Below, piece by piece: positions 55,135 to 64,000 of a stretch of 64,000 nt of DNA. Below the pieces are notes generated by a model. That model made no database searches and had not been told where the DNA came from. It was given only the letters and a program-made list of their open reading frames with translations. The position numbers and the translations under genes are program-made. This DNA is from Bacteroidota bacterium (GTDB lineage Bacteria; Bacteroidota; Bacteroidia; Cytophagales; Cyclobacteriaceae): assembly GCA_018267215.1 (NCBI GenBank), contig JAFDYX010000029.1:62001-126000 (forward strand), read 5' to 3'. Position 1 is the first letter of the stretch; each line of letters starts with the position of its first letter.

Positions 55135-56751
55135 ATGGCTGAGATTGTACGGATGCCCAAAATGAGCGATACCATGACCGAGGGGGTGATCGCCAAGTGG
55201 CATAAAAAAGTAGGCGACACTGTAAAATCGGGCGAACTGATGGCTGAAATAGAAACAGATAAAGCCACGATGGATTATGAATCGTTTAACACGGGTACTG
55301 TGCTTTATTTGGGCGCAAAAGAAAAAGAAACCGTTAAGATCAATGATGTGCTGGCCATTGTGGGCAAGGCCGGAGAAGATTTTTCATCCTTGCTTGCCGG
55401 TGCTACTAAAACAGCCGCATCAGGTGGAAAAACAGAAGTACAATCGGAGGTAGCCACAGCGGTAGCGGAAGCAGCCATTGATACTAAAGGCATCAAAGCA
55501 GAAATAGTATTAATGCCGAAAATGAGCGACACTATGACTGAAGGGGTGATCGCCAAATGGCACAAAAAAGTAGGCGACTCCGTGAAGTCGGGCGAGCTGT
55601 TGGCCGAAATAGAAACCGATAAAGCCACGATGGATTATGAGTCGTTTAACACCGGCACATTGTTGTATGTAGGAGCAAAGGAAAAAGAAGCGGTAAAAAT
55701 CAATAGTGTGCTGGCCATCATTGGAGAAAAAAATGCCGACTGGCAAACGCTGCTGAAGGCAAGCCAAACACAAACTGCCGGAGCAGCCGCCAAGCCGACA
55801 GCGCCAACGCCAGCAGCAGCTACCACACCGGCTTCCGGCACGGTAGCATCTAGTAATGCAGCCGTCCATACTAACGGAAGATTGAAGGCATCTCCGCTGG
55901 CAAAGAAAATGGCAAAAGATTTGGGTTATGACTTATCCAAAATTCAAGGTACGGGCGATCAGGGTCGCATCACCCGGCACGATGTAGAAAGCTACAAGCC
56001 CGCAGCCTCAGGCAAAGCTTCTGAGCCAAAAACTGCTGCATCTATCATGCTGCCTTCAGTGGTAGGGCAGGAAAGCTTTGAAGAAATACCTGTATCGCAA
56101 ATGCGCAAAACTATCGCTAAGCGATTGGCCGAAAGCAAATTTACCGCTCCGCATTTTTACCTTACCATGGAGATCAACATGGATAAAGCGGTGGAGGCGC
56201 GCAAGAGCATGAACGAAATTGCCCCTGTGAAAATTTCGTTTAACGATATGGTGATCAAGGCAGTAGCAGCCGCATTGAGGCAACATCCTGACGTGAACGT
56301 AAGTTGGCTGGGCGATAAGATCCGCAAAAACAACCATGTGCACATTGGCGTGGCTGTAGCGGTGAAAGACGGACTGTTAGTACCGGTTGTCCGTTTTGCC
56401 GACAGCAAATCGCTTTCGCACATTGCCGTAGAGGTGAAAGACCTTGCCCAAAAGGCACACGATAAAAAATTGCAGCCTGCCGACTGGGAGGGGAGCACTT
56501 TTACCATCTCTAACCTCGGTATGTTTGGCATCGAAGAATTTACGGCCATCATCAACCCACCGGATGCTTGCATCTTGGCGGTGGGTGGCATCAAAGAAAC
56601 TGCTATCGTAAAAAATGGTCAGCTTGTCGTAGGTAACATTATGAAAGTAACGATGTCGTGCGATCACCGGGCAGTAGATGGCGCTGTGGGCTCTGCCTTT
56701 CTTAAAACATTGAAGGGCTTGCTGGAAGACCCGGTCAGAATTTTGATTTAA
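55135..56751 (+). CDS. Pyruvate dehydrogenase E2 (dihydrolipoamide acetyltransferase), two lipoyl domains
   Basis: Transfers the acetyl group to CoA within the pyruvate dehydrogenase complex. 538 residues. Two near-identical lipoyl domains (about 2-87 and 122-207) carry K43 and K163 in ETDKATM, exactly 120 residues apart. An Ala/Pro/Thr linker follows, then the peripheral-subunit binding domain (about 253-290: ASPLAKKMAKDLGYDL) and the catalytic domain with DHRAVDG (510-516; catalytic H511 and D515). The E1 and E3 genes are not in the window. hslV follows after 3 bp. The MSDTMTEG start is typical of the Bacteroidota/mitochondrial type of E2. Confidence 0.94.
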   Translation: MAEIVRMPKMSDTMTEGVIAKWHKKVGDTVKSGELMAEIETDKATMDYESFNTGTVLYLGAKEKETVKINDVLAIVGKAGEDFSSLLAGATKTAASGGKTEVQSEVATAVAEAAIDTKGIKAEIVLMPKMSDTMTEGVIAKWHKKVGDSVKSGELLAEIETDKATMDYESFNTGTLLYVGAKEKEAVKINSVLAIIGEKNADWQTLLKASQTQTAGAAAKPTAPTPAAATTPASGTVASSNAAVHTNGRLKASPLAKKMAKDLGYDLSKIQGTGDQGRITRHDVESYKPAASGKASEPKTAASIMLPSVVGQESFEEIPVSQMRKTIAKRLAESKFTAPHFYLTMEINMDKAVEARKSMNEIAPVKISFNDMVIKAVAAALRQHPDVNVSWLGDKIRKNNHVHIGVAVAVKDGLLVPVVRFADSKSLSHIAVEVKDLAQKAHDKKLQPADWEGSTFTISNLGMFGIEEFTAIINPPDACILAVGGIKETAIVKNGQLVVGNIMKVTMSCDHRAVDGAVGSAFLKTLKGLLEDPVRILI

Positions 56752-56754
56752 CCT

Positions 56755-57294
56755 ATGGAGCGCATCCACGCTACAACCATTTTGGCCGTTCACCATCAGG
56801 GCATGGTGGCCATCGGTGGCGATGGTCAGGCCACGTTGGGCAATACCATCGCCAAAAGTAATGTAAAAAAAATCCGTAAGCTGCAAGATGGAAAGGTGCT
56901 GACGGGCTTTGCCGGATCCACAGCAGATGCTTTTACATTGCTCGACCGTTTCGATGAAAAGTTAAGCGCTTACGGAGGGAATATGAAACGTGCCGCCATT
57001 GAATTGGCGAAAGACTGGCGCACCGATCGTTACCTGAGAAGGTTAGAGGCTATGCTGATTGCTTGTAATAAAGATGAAATATTGATTTTGTCGGGCACAG
57101 GCGATGTGATCGAACCCGATCATCAGGTGGCGGCCATCGGCTCAGGCGCTATGTATGCACAGGCATCAGCTTTGGCACTAAAAAAACATGCACCTCATTT
57201 GCCGGCTGAAGAAATCGTTCGAGAGAGCCTGAACATTGCTGCTGATATTTGTATTTATACCAACCACAATCTGGTGATCGAAAAAATAGGCTAA
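56755..57294 (+). CDS. hslV: ATP-dependent protease subunit HslV
   Basis: Proteolytic core of the HslUV complex. 179 residues. The six-residue propeptide MERIHA precedes T7, the catalytic N-terminal threonine (TTILAV); [11 protein letters not shown] and [13 protein letters not shown] are the expected motifs. The ATPase gene hslU is not in the window. It begins 3 bp after the E2 gene, and its stop is shared (CTAA) with the convergent hydrolase gene. Confidence 0.95.
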   Translation: MERIHATTILAVHHQGMVAIGGDGQATLGNTIAKSNVKKIRKLQDGKVLTGFAGSTADAFTLLDRFDEKLSAYGGNMKRAAIELAKDWRTDRYLRRLEAMLIACNKDEILILSGTGDVIEPDHQVAAIGSGAMYAQASALALKKHAPHLPAEEIVRESLNIAADICIYTNHNLVIEKIG

Positions 57295-58625
57295 TTGGTT
57301 TTTTTAGCCTCTTGTATCATTCCGTTTTGATTTAACCTGAGCGCGTTGACTCGCCCTGTTTTATCACGGCTGAAAGAAATCTTTGCCGGAACCACCCGCA
57401 GAAAAAAATGATCGGTAGAATCGGCATACAAACTAAACTGAGGTTGGCCGGTTGCCTGTCCTGTCAACTGAGAGCCTTCTGCTTTTATCTTGATGGCAAA
57501 TTGTGGACTGAGTGAATACTGCCCCTCATATTCCTTCAGCTTCAGCGGATCAATGGAGATGGGCTTCTTTATTTTTTTTAACGGGTAGGATTCATTCAGC
57601 CAGTGAAATCCCAGGTCATCGGCTCCGGTGGTAGAGTTGGTAAGGATGACGATGGCCCGTTTAGTTTGAGGATCAAACCCCACAAACGAGCGAAATCCTC
57701 CGGTGCCTCCGTTGTGCCACAAATAGCGATGGTCTTTCAGGTGCCAGCCCATGCCAATCTGTATGGTAGAACCAATGGCTTCGGCCACTTCTCGGTGTGT
57801 TAACTGAAAGGCGAGGCTCAGCGGATCGTGGTCTGCCGAAAGTTGGGCTATCAGAAATTTCAACATATCTTCTGCGTTAGAAACAATCCCCCCTGCACCT
57901 ACTAAAACACTTTGATCGGTCCATGTCCATGCCGGCACAGATTGAGAGTCGTTATAGCCGGTGGCCAGCAGTTTATCTCCTTTCCGTTCGCCACTGATAA
58001 ATGTTGCGTCCATGTGCAACAGAGATAAAATTGTTTTGGTAATCAATTTGGAATAAGTAGTGTGCTGGTTGGCAGCAAGGATGAAACCTAAAAGTCCCAT
58101 GCCTAAATTAGAATATTCGTATTGCCTTCCGGGATCAGAATTGAGTTCGCATTTATTCAGATAAGCAGCCAGTTCTTTTTCTGTGTAATCAATGTATGGA
58201 TTGGCTGCATCGGCCGGAGCAAAATTGCTGGGCATGCGGGGCAGTCCCGATCTTGCTGAAGCCAAGTGAAGAAGTGTAATTTGTTTTCCGTTGCGGTCGG
58301 GCAAAGTAATGGAGGATGGTAAATAGTTTTGGGCGGGATCATCGAGTGCTAATTTTTTTTCACCTACAAGGTACGCCAATGTGGAGGTGGTAAATATTTT
58401 GGTGACAGAGCCGATTTCAAAAAGTGTTTTGGATGTTACCGGTTCGCGCGTGGTAATGGATGCTTCTCCCCATGTTACATAACGCGATTTTCCGTTTTCA
58501 AAAACACCCACGGCAATGCCCGGTGTTTCACCGGCCTCTACACGCAAACGGCATAATTCTTCAAGGCTTTGCCCCGCAGCAGGCAACGCAAGCAAGGTGA
58601 TAAGTAAAATATTAACTCTTTTCAT
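57291..58625 (-). CDS. Secreted class C beta-lactamase-like serine hydrolase
   Basis: 444 residues from ATG 58625; a longer frame to 58673 starts without a signal peptide. Signal peptide 1-19 (LPAAGQ). SVTK (S73, K76), YSN (171-173) and HNG (304-306) are the three active-site motifs of the serine beta-lactamase/DD-peptidase superfamily, class C type. The last ~100 residues form a DUF3471-like beta domain. Such enzymes include esterases and peptidases, so resistance to beta-lactams must not be assumed. It overlaps the upstream AI-2E gene by 14 bp. Confidence 0.88.
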   Translation of the reverse strand: MKRVNILLITLLALPAAGQSLEELCRLRVEAGETPGIAVGVFENGKSRYVTWGEASITTREPVTSKTLFEIGSVTKIFTTSTLAYLVGEKKLALDDPAQNYLPSSITLPDRNGKQITLLHLASARSGLPRMPSNFAPADAANPYIDYTEKELAAYLNKCELNSDPGRQYEYSNLGMGLLGFILAANQHTTYSKLITKTILSLLHMDATFISGERKGDKLLATGYNDSQSVPAWTWTDQSVLVGAGGIVSNAEDMLKFLIAQLSADHDPLSLAFQLTHREVAEAIGSTIQIGMGWHLKDHRYLWHNGGTGGFRSFVGFDPQTKRAIVILTNSTTGADDLGFHWLNESYPLKKIKKPISIDPLKLKEYEGQYSLSPQFAIKIKAEGSQLTGQATGQPQFSLYADSTDHFFLRVVPAKISFSRDKTGRVNALRLNQNGMIQEAKKTN

Positions 58626-59685
58626 CCTTTTGGGTTTGCGCGAGGTTGGGTTTCTCTTCGTCAGGTGCTTCATCGCCCAGTAACACTACTAACGGTTGGA
58701 GCGATTGGGAGTAGTTCAAAATGATTTTTAGAATCCCCATGGCAGGCACCGCCAAAATCATTCCGGCAATGCCCCAGATTTTACCTCCCAGCAGCAAGGC
58801 AATAACGGCTGCCAGCGCATTGATGCTGATGCGTGAGCCTGTTACTTTGGGGGTAATGAAATTACCTTCTAAAAACTGCACAAACCCATGTACACCAATA
58901 ACGCCCACTGCATACCAGGCCGAATCTTTTGTTACTAACGCCAGCAGCGTAGGCAAGGCAGCACCCATCGTAATGCCCACGTAAGGGATCATGGTGAGCA
59001 GGCCGGAAAGAAACCCAAAAAATATAGCATGGTCTATGCCGAGCAGCAACAACCCGAGGCTGTTGAGTACACCAGCAATTAAAACTACAATGGTTAACCC
59101 GGATATGTAACCCCGCACTACTTGTTGTATTTCGTCTTTCCATTTTAAGTTACTCGAAGGACGCAACTGCGACAAGAAACTCATGAAACGATCGCGGTAG
59201 TAGAGAAAAAGAAAAATGTAGATGGGTATCTGGATAAAAAAATAAATAAGATATGAAGTGGACAAGAGCAGATCAGAGGCGTAAGAAGAGAGATTTCGCA
59301 GCCCTTCTTTTACTAATTGCACTTGCTCTTCCGTACTGATTTTAAGTTGCTGGTTTAGTGTATCGCTGGTCTCGTTAATCAGTTGATAAAATTTCTGCTC
59401 TATTCCCGGCAGGCTGGCTACTAAGCTGGATAGCTGCGAAATGATAAACCAACTGACCACAGCAACAACCAACAATGAAATCAAGAGCACGATGATGATG
59501 GCAAATATTTTTCCTGTTTTTTTTTCGAGCCTTTTGGTAAGGGGAAGCAAGACGATAGCAAACAACCCGGCAAATACAATGGGCACCATGATATTTTTGG
59601 TGAGTATCAGTGCAGCTATAATGAGAGCGAGCGTTACTAAAGATTTGTAAATCCGGTCGAGGCGTGAGGTGGACGAACTAAGCAT
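58612..59685 (-). CDS. AI-2E family (YdiK/TqsA-like) permease
   Basis: 357 residues, about eight membrane helices. The long central helical region (about 75-170) and the conserved late FLEGNFITPKVTGSRISINAL segment are the AI-2E/UPF0118 family hallmark. Despite the name, members transport various solutes, including ions; substrate unknown. It forms a minus-strand run with the aminotransferase upstream (12 bp) and the hydrolase downstream (overlap). Confidence 0.9.
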   Translation of the reverse strand: MLSSSTSRLDRIYKSLVTLALIIAALILTKNIMVPIVFAGLFAIVLLPLTKRLEKKTGKIFAIIIVLLISLLVVAVVSWFIISQLSSLVASLPGIEQKFYQLINETSDTLNQQLKISTEEQVQLVKEGLRNLSSYASDLLLSTSYLIYFFIQIPIYIFLFLYYRDRFMSFLSQLRPSSNLKWKDEIQQVVRGYISGLTIVVLIAGVLNSLGLLLLGIDHAIFFGFLSGLLTMIPYVGITMGAALPTLLALVTKDSAWYAVGVIGVHGFVQFLEGNFITPKVTGSRISINALAAVIALLLGGKIWGIAGMILAVPAMGILKIILNYSQSLQPLVVLLGDEAPDEEKPNLAQTQKDEKS

Positions 59686-59697
59686 GGTGGTGAAAGA

Positions 59698-60882
59698 TCA
59701 TGAATTTTCGATTGCGTTCAAAATAATCCGGCAGGCTTCGCGCATTTCTGATTCTGTTATTGTCAGGGGAGGGGCAATACGGAAACTGTAGGGATGCGAA
59801 AGAAACCAATAGCAGATGACACCATTTTCTTTGCATTGATTGACTATTTTGTTGACGCGCTCTTCGCTGTCAAAATCAAAGGCAAACATCATCCCGATCC
59901 TTCGCGCTTCTTTTATTTTTGGATGGACTAATAATTTCTGAATCAATTGCCCTTTGAGTTCTACCTCGTCTAAAATTTTTTCTTCTTCTATTACGTTCAG
60001 GGTTGCCAAAGCCGAGGCGCAGCATACCGGGTTGCCGCCAAAGGTGGTGATATGCCCCAACATCGGGTTGTGGGCGAGTAAATTCATTTTTTCCCGACTT
60101 GCTATGAACGCGGCTATAGGCAGCCCTCCGCCAAAAGCTTTGCCGATGGTCAGAATATCCGGAACGACATTGAATTGTTCAAAAGCAAAGAGTGTTCCGG
60201 TGCGGCCCATGCCACATTGAATTTCATCGAAGATTAACTGTGTGCCGGTGGCATCGCATTTTTTTCTGAGCGATTGTAAATATTCTTTCGAAGGGATACG
60301 CACGCCCGCATCGCCCTGAATCGTTTCAATGATGACAGCGGCTGTTAGGGTTGTAATCATTTCCAAGTCGTGCATTGAATTGTATTCCATAAAATGAACG
60401 TCCGGCAAGAGCGGGCGAAATGCCTGCTTCTTTACTTCATTGCCCGATACACTCAGCGACCCGTGCGTACTTCCGTGATATGATTTTTTGCACGAGATAA
60501 TTTCCGTTCGTCCCGTGATGCGTTTAGCTAATTTGAGCGCACCCTCGTTGGCTTCGGTGCCTGAGTTAACAAAGTAAGAACAGTTGAGTGAAGAGGGGAG
60601 GAGGTCGGCCAGTTTTTTAGCCAGCTTGTTAGATGACGCTTGGATGTATTCGCCATAAACCATCACATGCAAATGTTTGTCAACTTGCTCTTTTATGGCT
60701 TGAATTACTTTTGGGTGCCCGTGCCCGATGTTGGCTACCCCGATGCCCGAAATCAGGTCGATATATTTTTTTCCTTCAGGGCTGAAGAGATAAACGCCTT
60801 GTGCCCGCTCAACGGAAATGAGAAAAGGAAATGGAGTGGTTTGGGCGAGATGATTAAAAAAAACTGATTGGCTGAAATCCAT
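59698..60882 (-). CDS. Class III PLP-dependent aminotransferase
   Basis: 394 residues, related to acetylornithine, ornithine and 4-aminobutyrate aminotransferases. SGIGVANIGHGHP, NSGTEANEGALKLAKR, SCKKSYHGST, FDEIQCGMGRTG and TIGKAFGGGLPIAAF (PLP lysine) are present. No arginine genes are near, so the substrate is open. On the minus strand TAGATTTG ends 4 bp before the ATG; it is too close to be a normal promoter for this start. Confidence 0.9.
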   Translation of the reverse strand: MDFSQSVFFNHLAQTTPFPFLISVERAQGVYLFSPEGKKYIDLISGIGVANIGHGHPKVIQAIKEQVDKHLHVMVYGEYIQASSNKLAKKLADLLPSSLNCSYFVNSGTEANEGALKLAKRITGRTEIISCKKSYHGSTHGSLSVSGNEVKKQAFRPLLPDVHFMEYNSMHDLEMITTLTAAVIIETIQGDAGVRIPSKEYLQSLRKKCDATGTQLIFDEIQCGMGRTGTLFAFEQFNVVPDILTIGKAFGGGLPIAAFIASREKMNLLAHNPMLGHITTFGGNPVCCASALATLNVIEEEKILDEVELKGQLIQKLLVHPKIKEARRIGMMFAFDFDSEERVNKIVNQCKENGVICYWFLSHPYSFRIAPPLTITESEMREACRIILNAIENS

Positions 60883-60948
60883 TCAGCAAATCTACACATG
60901 TACAGTGTTTGAAAGCTAACGAAGGAGAATCCTTTTTTGTATTGAAGG

Positions 60949-61056
60949 CTATGAGCCGATGGCGTGCGAAATAAGAATACTGATGGCAATTAAAGCCAAT
61001 AAGATTAAAACTTGTTTTATCCGGGCCTTGATATTGGCGTTAGAAATCATTTTCAT
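60949..61056 (-). CDS. Predicted 35-residue single-pass membrane peptide
   Basis: Frame MKMISNANIKARIKQVLILL..SHAIGS: a basic N terminus (Lys2, Lys10, Arg12, Lys14) then one hydrophobic helix (about 16-30). GGAG lies 5 bp before the ATG. It is one of two 35-codon frames of this design in the window, with different sequence. The ~190 bp upstream of it to the TerB-like gene hold nothing I can name. Confidence 0.45.
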   Translation of the reverse strand: MKMISNANIKARIKQVLILLALIAISILISHAIGS

Positions 61057-61242
61057 CTGCTCCACGTCTGTCGTTTATTACTGTACAAATATGCCGGTTG
61101 GTATTTTATTAAATTCAATAAAGCCGGGTTGAATCTTACATTGGTAACGTAATTTTTACGCTATTGGTTTAGGTGAGGAGGATACTACTGAAAGATAGGA
61201 TCCGTAGTTGATTTTCAATTAGTTATCAGGAAAGAGAGGCCT

Positions 61243-61662
61243 TCAGATACCTTGTAGTTTCAGAAAATCTTCTATCTCTTTCTTTACATCGCGTTCAGCA
61301 AACTGATCGTATTTCTCGGTGGCAATAGACTTAAATAGGTCGCCTACCAGTTCTTTAGAAAAACCTATCTTTTCGGCATAAGCAGTAGCTACCTCCAGTT
61401 CTATATCTTCTACTACCTGATCCAAATAAATCATATACACCAAGTGATAAATAGCTGTCAGTTTCGATGATTTGTCGTTAGGGATTTCTGAATTGACTTC
61501 CAGATTTTTTAGGTCGTTGACATTGACACCTAACTGAATACCCCATTTAATCAGACAGCGGATATATTGACTTTTTACTTTTTCATCCTGAGTAAAAGCA
61601 GCCAGCAAATGAAAGAAACTCTTTTTTACTTCTTCCCGGTTGATGGGCATTTCTGTCTTCAT
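61243..61662 (-). CDS. TerB-like helical protein
   Basis: 139 residues, all-helical and acidic. The segment LDQVVEDIELEVATAYAEKIGFSKEL resembles the TerB/DjlA N-terminal-like fold (acidic turn, then AEKIGxS). No tellurite genes are near and a function cannot be given. It stands alone between a small membrane-peptide frame and gap. Confidence 0.65.
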   Translation of the reverse strand: MKTEMPINREEVKKSFFHLLAAFTQDEKVKSQYIRCLIKWGIQLGVNVNDLKNLEVNSEIPNDKSSKLTAIYHLVYMIYLDQVVEDIELEVATAYAEKIGFSKELVGDLFKSIATEKYDQFAERDVKKEIEDFLKLQGI

Positions 61663-61690
61663 ATTTTAAAGTTACACAAATAAATACTAC

Positions 61691-61730
61691 ATGTAAATAA
61701 GGCAGGACGGTGATAACCTCCCGTCCCGCC
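61691..61730 (-). terminator. Intrinsic terminator of gap
   Basis: On the minus strand GGCGGGACGG pairs with CCGTCCTGCC around a 10-base loop (one G-T pair), followed by TTATTT. Confidence 0.75.
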
Positions 61731-61750
61731 TTTGTAAGGACTGATTCTCT

Positions 61751-62807
<1,057 letters not shown>

Positions 62808-62847
62808 TTGATTGGTGCCAAAGAATTGAATTTTTTTACTGCTCACG

Positions 62848-62878
62848 TTTGCAATTATACGGGCGAAGGCTATCTTTG
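62848..62878 (+). promoter_or_regulatory. Promoter of tRNA-Glu
   Basis: TTTG (62848-62851), 19 bp, TATCTTTG (62871-62878), a full consensus match; the tRNA starts 19 bp later. Confidence 0.8.
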
Positions 62879-62897
62879 CGGCTCTTTAAAAAAAACT

Positions 62898-62969
62898 GGT
62901 CCGTTCGTCTAGGGGTTAGGACATCAGATTTTCATTCTGGTAACACGGGTTCGATTCCCGTACGGACTA
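62898..62969 (+). tRNA. tRNA-Glu (TTC anticodon)
   Basis: Cloverleaf with acceptor GGTCCGT/ACGGACT (G-T first pair), D arm GTCT/GGAC, anticodon stem TCAGA/TCTGG with loop TTTTCAT, T arm ACGGG-TTCGATT-CCCGT, discriminator A. CCA is not encoded. Confidence 0.96.
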
Positions 62970-62981
62970 CAGTCATACGAC

Positions 62982-63013
62982 AAAGCCCTTAATTTTAGGG
63001 CTTTTATTTTTTA
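62982..63013 (+). terminator. Intrinsic terminator after tRNA-Glu
   Basis: AAAGCCCT, 7-base loop, AGGGCTTT, then TATTTTTT. Confidence 0.88.
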
Positions 63014-63187
63014 AGTCGGAAACGCTGCTTTTCTAATTTTCCTCAATCTATCTATTGTTCAATTCATAGAAGCAGAGGCAGATAACTCTGCAGGGCTGCA
63101 GTATTGCCCAAAAATTAAAAAGCCATTATCTTTAGAACGGGCGTATTCAAATAAAAAAATGATATGTGAAATTGGCTGACACCCCGA

Positions 63188-64000
63188 ATGAGTAAAATAG
63201 TTATCGCTTTTTTTTATGGCAGTAGCCGTTGGTTTACCGTGCGACTATTTGGGTGGCTGTTATTTCTTTTGTTGTGCTGGTCACTACAAGCTACACAGGC
63301 GCAGAATAAAAAAATTGATTATCTGAAGGCAAGCCTGAGCAGAGCCAAGAGCCCCACGGAGAAATCTAATCTGTGTCATGAAATTGCTGCCGAACTGTGG
63401 GATTATGATTTTGAAGCAGGTAAACAATATGTTGACAAGGCCTATGCACTGGCACGAAAGGCAAATTATACGCAAGGCATTGTTCAGGCTTTAACTGACT
63501 ACGGACTGTATGCCTATTTTCAAGGCAACTATAAGTTGGCACGCCAGTACTATCAAAAGGCAATTGCGGCTGCCAATGGAAAAAATTTTGGAGACTTTCC
63601 TTCTTATACCTACACGCGGATAGGCAATTTATTTCGTGTTCAATCGGTATATGATTCCGCCCGCCTGTTTTACCATAAAGCATTGGCGTTAGTGGATGAA
63701 CAAAAAGACTTGCTGGCAGCTTCTTCTGCTTATTACAATATGGGCATGTTGGATCATGATGAATATGACTATGACAATGCTGAAAAAAATATTAATAAAT
63801 CGCTTTCCATCCATCAGTTGATGAACGACAGCCTTTTGATGGCAGAATCATGGAAAGGTCTTTTCTCTGTGTATAAGAGCACAGGTAAATATGAAAAAGC
63901 CAAGGAAGCTATTGGTAAAGCAGAAAAAATAGCGAGGAACTACAACGACCCCGAAATGCTGATGTATTGTTATGTATATGGCGCAGAGCTTTCGTACTTA
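63188..64000 (+). CDS. Exported TPR protein, 3' end beyond the window
   Basis: At least 271 residues; the frame is still open at base 64000. A signal peptide or first membrane helix (about 17-39, ending ATQAQ) is followed by tetratricopeptide repeats (GNYKLARQYYQKAIAAA, DSARLFYHKALALV, YDNAEKNINKSLSIH, GKYEKAKEAIGKAEKIA). In Bacteroidota this layout is usually the N-terminal sensor half of a histidine kinase or a LuxR-type regulator, but the part that would decide this is outside the window. The ATG at 63188 fits the signal peptide. Confidence 0.8.
   Translation, partial: MSKIVIAFFYGSSRWFTVRLFGWLLFLLLCWSLQATQAQNKKIDYLKASLSRAKSPTEKSNLCHEIAAELWDYDFEAGKQYVDKAYALARKANYTQGIVQALTDYGLYAYFQGNYKLARQYYQKAIAAANGKNFGDFPSYTYTRIGNLFRVQSVYDSARLFYHKALALVDEQKDLLAASSAYYNMGMLDHDEYDYDNAEKNINKSLSIHQLMNDSLLMAESWKGLFSVYKSTGKYEKAKEAIGKAEKIARNYNDPEMLMYCYVYGAELSYL

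Noticed and set aside
57291-58625. Antibiotic-resistance beta-lactamase
   Set aside because: SxxK, YSN and HNG motifs also occur in esterases and DD-peptidases of the same fold; nothing in the sequence proves beta-lactam hydrolysis.
58612-59685. Quorum-sensing (autoinducer-2) exporter
   Set aside because: The AI-2E family name is broad and many members move other solutes; no quorum-sensing gene is near.
60887-60894. TAGATTTG as promoter of the class III aminotransferase
   Set aside because: Only 4 bp before the ATG and without a -33 element; it would place the transcript start inside the gene unless the mRNA is leaderless.

Overview
The window reads as one contiguous piece of a Bacteroidota chromosome, most likely order Cytophagales. 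The evidence is type IX secretion (T9SS) C-terminal sorting domains on two secreted proteins, a PorT-like T9SS barrel directly after ubiE, menaquinone rather than ubiquinone genes (menA, ubiE/menG), a cytochrome b-type SdhCAB, a J-domain membrane protein, an OmpA/PD40 protein, and several promoters of the Bacteroidota type (-33 TTTG, 19-20 bp, -7 TAnnTTTG). No rRNA, CRISPR array, transposase, integrase or phage gene was seen. Nearly all genes are housekeeping or envelope genes; gene density is very high.

Layout. 1-8.1 kb: a secreted M43 metalloprotease, ddl, a kinase-less PASTA protein, a T9SS-sorted surface protein and a convergent site-2 protease. 8.2-13.4 kb: a CAT-anticodon tRNA, a histidine kinase with an extra C-terminal domain, menA, a tandem universal stress protein, a membrane J-protein and a SUI1/YciH factor. 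13.5-17.4 kb (minus): ahcY, a Rieske oxygenase, a SanA-like protein and trmH. 17.5-24.6 kb: ppc, a cysteine-cluster protein, aspartate kinase, fbp, a TauE/SafE transporter and an unknown secreted protein. 24.7-28 kb: a DUF1501/DUF1800 pair. 28-34 kb (minus): the bioB-F-D-A operon, a DUF5606-like protein, a DMT transporter and engB. 34-42.7 kb: an OmpA/PD40 protein, ubiE, porT, an SDR, and a DnaE polymerase carrying its own N-terminal proofreading exonuclease.

42.7-48.2 kb is the least ordinary part. The sdhCAB promoter contains a perfect 28-bp palindrome that covers its -7 box. Behind sdhB lies a small repeat island: two 97% identical 165-bp structured elements, a truncated third copy, and an exact 83-bp copy of the 3' end of sdhB. 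A lone lipoprotein-like gene sits inside this island. tRNA-Gln, prs and rplY follow, then pth, a DoxX-like protein and an unknown secreted protein. 52-57.3 kb: a large outer-membrane protein with a gluzincin-like zinc motif, a two-lipoyl pyruvate dehydrogenase E2, and hslV. 57.3-62.8 kb (minus): a class C-type serine hydrolase, an AI-2E family permease, a class III aminotransferase, a 35-residue membrane peptide, a TerB-like protein and gap. tRNA-Glu and the start of a TPR protein end the window.

Together the genes cover central carbon flow (ppc, fbp, gap, sdhCAB, E2), menaquinone respiration, biotin synthesis, translation (prs, rplY, pth, trmH, tRNAs) and envelope/secretion. I found no clear new multi-gene system. 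The best candidates for follow-up are the sdh palindrome, the repeat island with the duplicated sdhB tail, the gluzincin-propeller-barrel protein, and the sensor kinase with a STAS-like tail.
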